DNA of 64,000 nt from Larix kaempferi (lineage: Eukaryota > Streptophyta > Pinopsida > Pinales > Pinaceae). Shown piece by piece: positions 55,164-64,000 of this stretch (position 1 is its first letter; every line of letters starts with the position of its first letter). Made by a program: the position numbers and the translations under genes. The notes under the pieces are model-generated. The model was given only the letters and a program-made list of their open reading frames with translations, did no database searches and was not told the DNA's origin. The DNA lies in the NCBI GenBank assembly GCA_027924585.1, contig BSBM01001026.1, forward strand, positions 2,612,501 to 2,676,500, read 5' to 3'.

Positions 55164-56804
55164 TGGTTTGGGGATTTACTCTTCATAAATTCCATCCAAT
55201 TCTAAAAAATGATTAACAATATGAGTAAGTTCTCCTTCTTCATTTTTAGGTGGGTGCATATCTTCCTCCGGGTACTAATCAAAATTTGCTTCATTCCTAT
55301 CGAGAGGAGGCTGAGGACTAGATAACAAAGATATAAAAACATTTGTGAGATCATCTACATTCATGCCTTCCGAAGGAGGCATCTACTGATTGGGAGGAGG
55401 TTGATATGGACTTCTAAATGGAGGCCTGTAGTAGCCCCTATTAGATGGGTCTTCAACTGATTTTTTTCTCATATCAACTACTTCATTGGACACCTTTTGG
55501 AGGACCTTATGCATAATTTATAGATCAAGTGCTCCTTGATCATTCTTAGCCGCAGGGTTTTTTGGGAGTGTCTTTAATTTTTTTCGAGAGGCAAAAGGCT
55601 GATCATTATCAATATTAGGATTATCTTTTAAGCTAAACATATCTTTTTCAATCAACAAAACTTCATCAAATTCTTCTTGGATAATGACTTTGTGAAACCT
55701 CTTAACCCACATGGTTGTAGTCAAAGGTAAATTTTTTGCATAATAGGCTACAATGAGGTTTTCAGCAGGCATAGATGAGGCATGGATTTTTATTTTTTAA
55801 GTCAAGAACCTATGATTGAAGTCCTTAATCCTTTCCTTACCATCCATATTCATTTGGGACAACTCCATTACCAGAACATCAGGGGTTTTGTCATCGCCAA
55901 ATTTTTCAAGAAAAGCAGTCTCAAAATGGTCCCAAGATAGAGTCCTCCATGGTTGTTGATCAAAATACCATGTGGAGGATTTTCCCTCGAAGGTGTAGGG
56001 GAATAGCCTACAAACTACATCTTCATGTTCTATATTTATCAATATGATTTCCAACATAAACTTCTTTATATGATCGTCAACTAGTTGTTTGGTGCCAGGA
56101 TCAAATTTTGGAAAGAATTTTCTAGGGTTCTTGGGTAATTGGTGTTGTGGACTATGAATGAAAACTACATCTTGATCCAACCACGATCTATTTTGATTAT
56201 TACCCATTTTTCGGGATCCCTGAGACCTAGAGGAAGATCGGTCATAATGATTATCAGAAGATTCATTGTTGGATTAAATCCCATGAGGTGAATCTGGGGG
56301 AGATTCAGGTGGTGACAGTTGATGGTCCGCTCAACCAGATACTATGATAGGTTGATTTCGATATGGAAAATAAGATTTAGCAAAACGTAATTTAGACTGA
56401 AATAAAGGGTTACATCGCAGAGTTCGAGGATTGGGATCAACATGACAAGTCAAAATGTCATGCAAGGAGTAATTGGGAGTTCCGATGAATGGAGTTTCTT
56501 AAAGGGGTAAGTCTATTGGAAAGGCCTAACCTAGTTGGAGAACAATTTCAATATGTTGCTCATAACACCAAGAAAACTGCTACTGTAATGCCTAAGTTCT
56601 TGCTAACCTAGTTTGAGTCCTAGCAAGGACTTCGTAAGAATGCCGGATTAATTGCTTGTATTCAGTATCTTCTGATAGAAGTGTAGAAATTGTAGGATCA
56701 CCTACAGGGTGATCAGAAAGTGGAGGTGGTGTGAAAATGGGGTCAAATTGTGAGGTGGTAACAACGATCAATGTGGTAGGAGCGTTAGAACGGATGCGAG
56801 TCAC
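55164..56804 (-). pseudogene. Gypsy C gag
   Basis: A start at 56804 (MTRIRSNAPTTLIVV) is 60 bp inside the primer site. After stops, frame 56207-55797 has the capsid core: PRKFFPKFDPGTKQLVDDHIKKFML, DVVCRLFPYTFEGKSSTWYFDQQPWRTLSWDHFETAFLEKF. Frame 55772-55518 continues (NLIVAYYAKNLPLTTTMWVKRF), then a Pro-rich tail. No zinc knuckle was found. Capsid of the particle in a live element; here broken by at least four stops. Confidence 0.75.
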
Positions 56805-56863
56805 AATTGGGGAATGAGTGGGAGGATTTTTCTTATGATATTGTTTAGAATTAATTCACATAT

Positions 56864-56882
56864 GTCCCTCCTTCTAGCACCA
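56864..56882 (-). promoter_or_regulatory. Gypsy C primer binding site candidate
   Basis: TGGTGCTAGAAGGAGGGAC on the minus strand, five bases after the CA end of the 5' LTR and about 60 bases before the first gag ATG. The matching tRNA was not identified. Confidence 0.6.
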
Positions 56883-56887
56883 TTTTT

Positions 56888-57385
56888 TGACGAGGGTAAT
56901 CGTTCCAATTGTCAACTCAAAGGATAGCAATCCAATCTAGGAGTGTTAGAAAACCCTACACAAGAGTCTCCCTGGTTCCCAATCATTTGGTAAGACTTCT
57001 TCCGACAGATATAAGGGCCTCGTTAGCCACAAGTTGGGTTTTTTCTCCTGAAAGGAGACTATGGTTTTCTTAAGCTTAAATCCTAATTAATCAGTCTATG
57101 TTGAGTCAATGTAATATCAGATCTGATGGGGAAAACCTAAAACACCATTGGTTATCATAAAAACTTGTCAACCTGAGCTAATCTAAAAGAAATTACAAAA
57201 ATCAATAATCTCTGATAATAAAATAATACCGTAAAATATTAAGAATAAATCCTTAAATAGTTACACAGTGTGTTACTTGTGCATTCCCAATAAAACAATA
57301 TTGAAGAAAACATACGCTTGAGATAATAGAGATCTTTGTTAATCAGATGAAGACTGAACTGAAAGATATGTTGACAAAACTAACA
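56888..57385 (-). repeat. Gypsy C 5' LTR candidate
   Basis: On the minus strand TGTTAGTTTTGTCAACATATC ... CCCTCGTCA, about 498 bp, TG...CA, directly before the primer site. There is no second copy to confirm it, because the 3' end of element C is cut off near 46.9 kb. Confidence 0.5.
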
Positions 57386-59250
57386 AGTTAATTAATGTCC
57401 TAGAACTAGCAATGGCATGTTTGTAGGAGAGGGATTATGCCCATATTTAGTTGGATGTAATGCATATGCATGTCTAATATGCTTGTGGATTGATGATGAG
57501 ATGCATATGATGGTAGAGAAAGGATACAACCCTATCATTGTCTTATCTGATAATTTTATTGTATACTTGTAGTGTGTGTATGTAATTTCATACATATGTA
57601 TTATGTGTTTGATGGATGGGTAATTGCATTTGTATGTACCATGTGTATGATCTCTTAGATATATTAATGCCAGAGAGAGGGATTTTCCCATCCATGATCT
57701 TGTAGAGGGTGACTTTGAGTCTAGAAGTTACTTAAGTATTTTAATGTTCTATGATGACCCTGCTCCTAATGATAACAAGATACCATGGAAGAAGAGAAGG
57801 CTATACCCTTGATGACTCTCGTATAGTGTTTTTATATGATTAGGAGAGAGGGTATTGCCCATATGTGATCCTGTAGTGGATTTGTTCCTATGTGTTTGCA
57901 GTGATAAGGAATTTTCTTGAGTGGCAATGATATGATCAATAAGAGTTTTCTGGGTGCAATGAATTTTATGTATGCATGGACATATGTCTATGATTTGGTT
58001 GGATATGGGTGAATTGTCATCCATATTTATTTTGTTGTTAAGTCCCTAGCGTGGGATAAGGGCTTGAACCTCATGAGGTAAAGCATGTTATTAATGCTTT
58101 GTAAGCTAATAGGATTAGTGTTAACTATGTCTGTTGGCATGATAAGTTCATTGGGAATGGATTGCTTCCCTTGTCTTGTTTGTGTATTATTAAGTAGGAT
58201 TAAGTACTCTACCTATGAAGGATAAAATCCAAGTAGATCCTTGTGTTTCTTAGCCTAGGATGGTTGTGGACTTGGTGTCTGGTTGATGAGAATAATTCTT
58301 AGGAAGAATTATGTGTTTTCCCTTGGTCCTAGTGGAACAGTTTCCCAACTCGGGGGTGGCCTCACGACAAAAAAAGTATATGTCGGATGAGTGCCTATGG
58401 TTGGGTGGAACATGGAGCTTAGACACCCAATTTCCATTAATTAGTCAAGTGTTCTTAATTTGTGGTCTTGATGAATTAAAAGACTTGTTAGTATGCATAT
58501 GTAGTCCTTACACTTGATGATTTTATGTAATATGTTGGTTTTGTCCAGCATGGTATCCACAAGAATGTATTTGTTGGTATAATGATTAATTTTGTATACA
58601 TTAACATGTGATCATGTTGTTAATATGTACTTGGAACTAATATATATTGTCCATGCAAGTTATGGGTATGCATATCATCACGTAAGTATGTGCTTATGTA
58701 TTTATGTTGTATATGCATACACTTTGTATCCATATTATGATCATGTTAATAGGTGTCTCTGATATGAGGGGGTTAACATCATAATAAATGCATTTAAGTT
58801 ATGATAGTACTATGAAGGTAGTGTGAATCATGGGTATATATGATAATTGGTGATGTTATAATGGTTATTGAACATGATGCACATGAAGGTATAATAAAAG
58901 ATAGCATAGCATATATATCCATTATAATCCTATAGGAATATTTCTTATGTGGCTTGTTAGTCTAGTCCTTAATCATGTAATAATGCTCAATGTACATTCT
59001 TCTTATGTAAAGTCATGATCGATAAATGATTGTTTTTATGTGGCTTAGATTGGCTTTATTAGCAAGGACATGATAGTCCTATGTGTTATTATTGGGTGAA
59101 GCTTAGACTATATGATATCAATACATATGTCTTGATGATTTTAAAGAGTCAATGTTAATGGTTGGAATATGATTTTATAGCTTGATGGTTGTAATTACTA
59201 TGTTAAGGACTAGTATTTATGTTGTAGATAGTCATCACTAAAAGTTACTA
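57386..59250. repeat. LTR-like gene-free DNA upstream of chromovirus tail
   Basis: No coding domain. It contains repeated GAGAGAGGGATTTTCCC/GGGTATTGCCCATATGTGATC phrases (57420-57870). At 58345-58415, CTCGGGGGTGGC and CCTATGGTTGGGTGGAAC match, in inverted orientation, the insertion at 59938-61640 (near 60300-60360). So at least part is related LTR sequence; boundaries unknown. Confidence 0.4.
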
Positions 59251-59640
59251 ATGCTCATGTGGAATGTGTGATACATCTATGGGGCTATAGAATATCTGTA
59301 CATTATGTAAGACACTGTGGATCCTTTGAGATCTTAGCTAGGATAGGTTTTGTTGCAAATGAACTTGCATTTTCTGCTTTCATAAAAGTGCCTAATGTAT
59401 TTCATGTATCTTTGTTGAAAAAGTATATACCTGATGCTAATCATGTGATTAATTGGAATATGATCCAGGCAGATAATAAAATTCATATTGGGAATAAAAA
59501 CCAAGGCTCTCCATAATTGAGAGCTCAAGCAGCTAAACATCCAATGGACTCATTACAAGCCTACTGATGCTACTTGGGAGCTGGAAGATGCTCTTAGGGA
59601 GGCCTACCCTCATCTATTTTGTAAATGCGTGAAGGCATGT
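59251..59640 (+). pseudogene. Chromovirus integrase C-terminus with chromodomain
   Basis: Frame 59259-59513 reads GSFEILARIGFVANELAF ... KVPNVFHVSLLKKYIPDANHVI, the standard integrase C-terminal motif of plant chromoviruses (VFHVSLLKKY). After a frame change near 59515 a chromodomain core follows: NIQWTHYKPTDATWELEDALREAYPHLF. Chromodomains direct insertion to marked chromatin. The rest of the polyprotein is absent upstream. Confidence 0.82.
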
Positions 59641-59703
59641 ATGAATAAATGCATGTGTGGGGGAACATATGAATAAGTATGCATCGATGACAATGAATTA
59701 TTT

Positions 59704-59717
59704 AAGGGGAGGGGAGA
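59704..59717 (+). promoter_or_regulatory. Chromovirus polypurine tract
   Basis: AAGGGGAGGGGAGA immediately before TGTAATTCCCC, about 65 bp after the chromodomain end. Classic plus-strand priming site; it fixes the LTR start at 59718. Confidence 0.85.
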
Positions 59718-59937
59718 TGTAATTCCCCTAGTGTGTTAAGCCCTTGGACATATGTTGTGATTATTATTTGTGTTGTTATGTGGCACTAGGTTCCTAAACT
59801 ATGAACTATGGAGATTATTATTATTTACTTTTAATTAAATAACTAGCTCAACATGGACAACTAATGTGGCTAGGGGGTCATGGATTCCACATTTGAGGGG
59901 GTTGGGGACTATGAGTTGTGGCTCTCCCTAACAACAC

Positions 59938-61640
59938 TGTCACGTCCCCTCCCATCCTACCAGCTAGATGGAGAGGATCGTGAGGTTAAACCGGGCATCC
60001 AGCCCCATTCATATTAAGCAAGCATTCAAATTAAAATGAATGTATATACATATACAAGTGCATAACAGACGTGATGCTAAACTGGGCGTCTAGCCCCATG
60101 AAAATTTTAACCATAAGCATTCACATAATATAACAGAGACATATGGAAATGAATGATTTTAAGAAAATCACAGCGGAATATTAAGAATTGCACATCCGTC
60201 ATACATTTAAGATGTTCATCAAATAAGTAATTGCAAGTTAATACAGGAGAATACTTATCTCAATAAGGCAGTCCCAAGCAACTGGCTATGCAACTGCAAC
60301 GTTCCACCCAACCATAGGCCAGTTGTGCTCATCAACCTCTTGATGCAACTGCCACCCCCGAGCTGGGCATGATTACTACAAGGAACCAGGGAACAACAGA
60401 CTCACACATAGCCAAGCATACACCAAGATGAGCCAAGCCAATCTGCAATTGGGTTTATCAGGCTGCTAGGAAATGGGAAGGAAGAATTGCTAAGCTAGTG
60501 AGCTCAACCACAGAGCTATGGGTACCCCTCCCATATCTATTCAACTTGGCACTCACAATGCCTACACACCCAATGCCAAGAAGTATTCTCTTCACTGCCA
60601 CACAGTCCCTCAAGCCATACCTTCCTTTTTAGTGCTCTCAGGGTGTGCATAGAAAAGTAGCCAGCCCTCTTGATCTGCTTGAGAGGTTACTCCCTACACT
60701 AGGTTTATCAAGCTAATTCTGTCCACTTCCACTCCAATTTCTTGCTCACAGGTTCAAATCCAAAACGGAATGCACTTAACCACCATTGTTGGGCATGAGG
60801 AAAACGTTTTCCATAGAGGGATGCATGAGATGGGGTCTCAACTAACTCAGAAAAACGTGGGAACCCACAAAAACGAAAAGGGAAGTTGGGGAACAACCCA
60901 GGGAAGCCAAATCCGTTTTTAGAAAAACGTCCTTGGACATTTGGGGGCAAAAACGACCTCCATACAATCCCCAAATCGTGGCCCTTCTCTCCCAAGCTAC
61001 TATATATGCAAAAACAAACTCCCAGGCATGGAAAAATGCAGGATTTGGATGAAAAACGTGTAGGGAAAGACCCAGCTAGCTCCAACTGCGTGAATGAGTG
61101 AAGACTGCCTGTTCACAATGGCTTTGGGCACCATTTCGTGGGTGTTCCCTTGCCCAACAAGCAAAAACACGAATTTCCAGGTTGATGGCTTGCCCATGCA
61201 CGAAATTGGCTGCCATACTTCTTCATTTCCAAGGCATTAACTGTCTTAACCAATTTCTTGGAAGAATTAAATGATTGGATGCATGAGACAAAATGGGTAG
61301 TTGGTGGTTTATGGGTTTCCCCATTGACACATGGATTAACACCATTGGCTCAAGGGTTTGAATAATTTCCCTCCCTTTTCCTTGTAGAATCATGCCCCAT
61401 CTCTTTGTTGCATAGCATAGCCAGTTGTGGGTCTTTTTCCATTAAAATTCGTATTTACATGATGTCTTACTTACATTGTGCCCATCTCGCACAAGAACCA
61501 TAGGCATCTATTTTAATTGCTGATACATAAACGCTAAATCAATGGTGGGGCCTTGGCCTTGAGTTCCTCACCATGATTAAATATCAATATTTACATCATT
61601 TACGATTTAATACAAAGGGGGTCAAAATGGGGACGTGACA
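59938..61640. mobile_element. 1.7-kb solo-LTR-like insertion with 12-bp inverted ends
   Basis: TGTCACGTCCCC at the left end and GGGGACGTGACA at the right are perfect inverted 12-mers. AACAC is duplicated on both sides (59933-59937 and 61641-61645). No gene inside. TG...CA ends and a 5-bp duplication say LTR; inverted ends of 12 bp are on the long side for an LTR. Relatives appear at 38872 (inverted) and near 58345. Confidence 0.8.
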
Positions 61641-62039
61641 AACACTATTTGTTTCATATTTTTATTAATTTAGCCTTTGTTGGTACTATTGAGCCTAATT
61701 CATGATTTAGTGGGCCTTCCTTGTTGAATGTGACCCCTTTTGATGGTTTTGTAACTCCTTTTTGTAGGTTACACTTGGTTGTAACCCCCACTTGCACAAG
61801 TGTGCCCTCACTGGTATTTTTAGCTTTAACACTTCAAACGTTGTGTAATTCCCTGTGTAACTCCTCCTTTACTATTATGGAAAAGGAATCCTTTTCTTGT
61901 GTAACCTTCTCCCCACCTAATTCAAAGTTCTCTCATGAGAATTGGAATGGTAACAGTGGGAGTTAGAGAAGCTTCCAGTTATTAGTATGGTTACTCTCCA
62001 GTTAACCTGAGTTAGTTTCTACCCAGGGATTCAAATGGC

Positions 62040-62047
62040 TATAAAAG
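62040..62047 (+). promoter_or_regulatory. TATA box of the chromovirus LTR
   Basis: TATAAAAG in GGCTATAAAAGGATTC; the only clear TATA box after the LTR start and about 60 bp upstream of the tandem arrays, so it probably marks the end of U3. Confidence 0.6.
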
Positions 62048-62109
62048 GATTCATATTGGCTTCATGAGGGCTCTTCTTTCATCTCTTCTTGCACCTCTAG
62101 TGAATTGGA

Positions 62110-62335
62110 ATGATGGTCTATGCCATAGTGTTGCTTGGATAGACATAATAGGAGGATTGCTCTATGCAAGAGTGTTTCCTGGATAGAGATTGGAGATTGA
62201 TCTATGTTGGAGTGTTATCCTGGATAGTTTTTAGATATTGAAGGTCTTGTAATGAGGTACGAAGACTGCTCTATGCAAGAGTGTTTCCTAGGTATATTTT
62301 GATGTTTGATCTGTGCCAGAGTGTTTCCTGGATAG
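62110..62335 (+). repeat. Tandem array of about 50-bp units in the LTR
   Basis: Five imperfect units with TCTATGCAAGAGTGTTTCCT followed by GGATAGA.ATTG. Unit variation indicates age. Confidence 0.75.
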
Positions 62336-62344
62336 ATTTATTGA

Positions 62345-62800
62345 AACATTGTGCTTTCTTAAGATGCATGGCCCGAGTTTCTTGTGATGGAAATATATTG
62401 TGCTTTCTCAGGATGTATGGCCTGAGTTTCCTGTGATGGAAATATATTATGCTTTCTCATGTTGTGTGGCCTAAATTTGATGGAAATGTATTGTGCTTTC
62501 TCAGGATGCATGGTCTGAGTTTCCTATGATGGAAATATATTGTGCTTTCTCAGAATGTATGGCCTAAGTTTCCTGTGATGGAAATATACTATTCTTTTTC
62601 AGGATGTATGGCCTGAGTTTCTTGTGATGGAAATATATTGCGCTTTCTCAAGTTGTGTGGCATTTCCTATAATGGAAATGTATTGTACTTTCTCAAGATG
62701 CATGGCCTAATTTTCATGTGATGTAAATGTATTGTGCTTTCTAAGGATGTATGGCCTGAGTTTCCTATGATGGGAATATATTGTATTTTCTCAGGCTGAG
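62345..62800 (+). repeat. Tandem array of about 45-58-bp units in the LTR
   Basis: About nine units of TTGTGCTTTCTCAGGATGTATGG followed by CCTGAGTTTCCTGTGATGGAAATATA, with some units shortened. Non-coding, directly after the 50-bp array. Confidence 0.85.
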
Positions 62801-62844
62801 ATGAGGAGGGAGAAACTATATGTTCTGGTTCGACCACTTTTGAG

Positions 62845-63110
62845 CATTTTTGGGTTATGAGATTTGTACCATTGGGTCTGGAGTGATGTTTCCAGTAAGG
62901 TACACTTTTTTTTTATTGAAAAATATTTCCTACTGGCTAATATATAGCTATTTTATTGTGGTGGGGTTTTTCCTCACATTGGTGAGAAGGGCACAACTAT
63001 ATGATCTAGTTTTCCTATTTCCGAGAATTATGGGTTATGAGACCTATTCCATTGTTTCTGGAGTGATGTTTCCAATAATAAATACCTTTTTATTCATTGT
63101 AAAATATTTC
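62845..63110 (+). repeat. Two larger tandem units
   Basis: GGGTTATGAGA..T...CCATTG..TCTGGAGTGATGTTTCCA occurs at 62850-62897 and 63030-63076, each followed by an A/T-rich stretch ending in AAATATTTC; unit length about 175 bp. Confidence 0.75.
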
Positions 63111-64000
63111 TGTATGGTTGAGATATGATCTTTTCTGCGTGGTATCATTGATAGTGTTGATAAAGAACACACCATGTTTATTGGTTGATAGTACCTCTTC
63201 TTGTAGATCCATGGCCTCAGCTTGGGGGTGTCCTGTTCAAGTATGGATTGACTTGACTATGTCTATGGTTGGGTCGAAATTTGTCTATTTGAAGCTATTT
63301 TCCCCATAATCAGAAAAGTATTTTATTATATGATTATTTTCTACATTCTTGAAATTATATGTGCTTATGGATATGATTTTCTTATGACCTGTATGGATGT
63401 AGGTGACAAACTTGAAATATGATTTTATATGGATGTATATGATACCTTTGATACTTGAATTCATTCTTGTTGATATGGTTATGGTTGCTAGTTAGTGATG
63501 AATATTTCATTATGTGCTTATTTATAGTACTATGATGTACATGTGCTCTTAGATCTAGTTTTTTATTATGGTTTGTAAGGTTGTAGGTGAAAGCCATTAT
63601 ATATTATGTTAATATTGTATATATGGATGTATATGGAATCCCTCATGTCTAGTTTTACTTATGTTAATATGGTTGTAGGTGGAAGTCAGCAGATCTAGTT
63701 TCTAGCTTGTCAATATGGTTGAATATGGCAGCCTGTAGATATTTTATTTATATTGTTAGAGTTAGCTTGAAAATATGATTTTGTTAATGGTTATATGGCT
63801 GTAGAAGATCTAATTAATTGATTTTATATTACATGTTAAAATCTTGTTCATATATGCTTACATTCATACTTGCACTTTCCTTGCTTAGCATGTGCATATG
63901 GAAAATGATATGCATCACAAGTTTGCATTGTTTTTAAAAAGGATGATTGTTTTATTTAATTGGCTTGTTGGCATGATGGCCTAGCCTTAGGTAACCTTAT
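63111..64000. other. AT-rich gene-free end of window
   Basis: No gene. Phrases such as TATATGGATGTATATG and TTAATATGGTTGTAGGTG recur loosely. It may be the remainder of the chromovirus LTR or flanking DNA. Confidence 0.4.

Larger units (their letters stand above)
59718..63110 (+). repeat. Chromovirus 3' LTR, long and repeat-rich, with nested insertion
   Basis: Starts TGTAATTCCCCTAGTG after the polypurine tract. It is interrupted at 59938-61640 by a separate insertion and continues with a TATAAAAG box (62040-62047) and tandem arrays. The right end is not identified; 63110 is a guess at where the last clear internal repeat stops. Confidence 0.6.

Noticed and set aside
57392-58024. Minus-strand open frames at 57392-57691 and 57749-58024
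   Set aside because: No motif, and they run through repeated LTR-like phrases on the other strand.

Overview
The window is plant nuclear DNA made almost entirely of LTR retrotransposons nested in one another. I see no host gene, tRNA, rRNA, CRISPR array or bacterial-type feature. The evidence is plant Ty1/copia and Ty3/gypsy polyproteins (YVDD/YLDD reverse transcriptases, DSGAS proteases, CCHC gag knuckles, a chromodomain integrase tail), primer sites complementary to initiator tRNA-Met, TG...CA long terminal repeats with 5-bp target duplications, and AT-rich sequence full of decayed reading frames. This fits a large-genome seed plant, perhaps a gymnosperm; the species cannot be fixed from the sequence.

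Layout. 1-5.93 kb: decayed Ty3/gypsy gag-protease on + ('G'). 5.93-9.80 kb: leader and most of a long coiled-coil ORF on + ('ORF A'). 9.80-37.07 kb: a 27-kb block bounded by two copies of one LTR and by a 5-bp duplication TTATG, sitting inside ORF A. Inside this block, on -, are a decayed copia pol ('copia 1', 11.4-14.8 kb), a second coiled-coil ORF ('ORF B', 25.28-15.73 kb) split by a young, apparently intact copia element ('copia 2', 16.26-22.16 kb, duplication ACTTT), the pro-RNaseH-RT-RNaseH-integrase region of a Ty3/gypsy element ('B', 31.5-27.6 kb), and a 4.45-kb LTR-like insertion (32.31-36.77 kb, duplication CACAC) in one bounding LTR. 37.07-38.87 kb: last codons of ORF A, an LTR/primer-site candidate and a gag fragment ('E'). 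38.87-42.2 kb: LTR-like sequence without genes. 42.2-46.9 kb: Ty3/gypsy element 'D' on -, with a gag-like domain between protease and reverse transcriptase. 46.9-57.4 kb: Ty3/gypsy element 'C' on -, from 5' LTR through gag, pol and a third member of the coiled-coil ORF family ('ORF C'). 57.4-64 kb: LTR-like sequence, the integrase/chromodomain tail of a chromovirus on +, its polypurine tract and long 3' LTR, with a nested 1.7-kb solo-LTR-like insertion and several tandem arrays.

The most interesting signal is the ORF A/B/C family. In B and C it lies about 2.2-2.4 kb downstream of integrase, in the place an envelope-like gene would occupy, yet no membrane segment or signal peptide is apparent. 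B and C align clearly over several hundred residues and their integrase-to-ORF spacers also align; A is more distant but shares motifs, length, coiled-coil layout and C-terminus. In front of each ORF lies a cluster of short palindromes whose sequence differs between copies. B and C also carry two RNase H domains, one of them between protease and reverse transcriptase. All three ORF copies are now broken.
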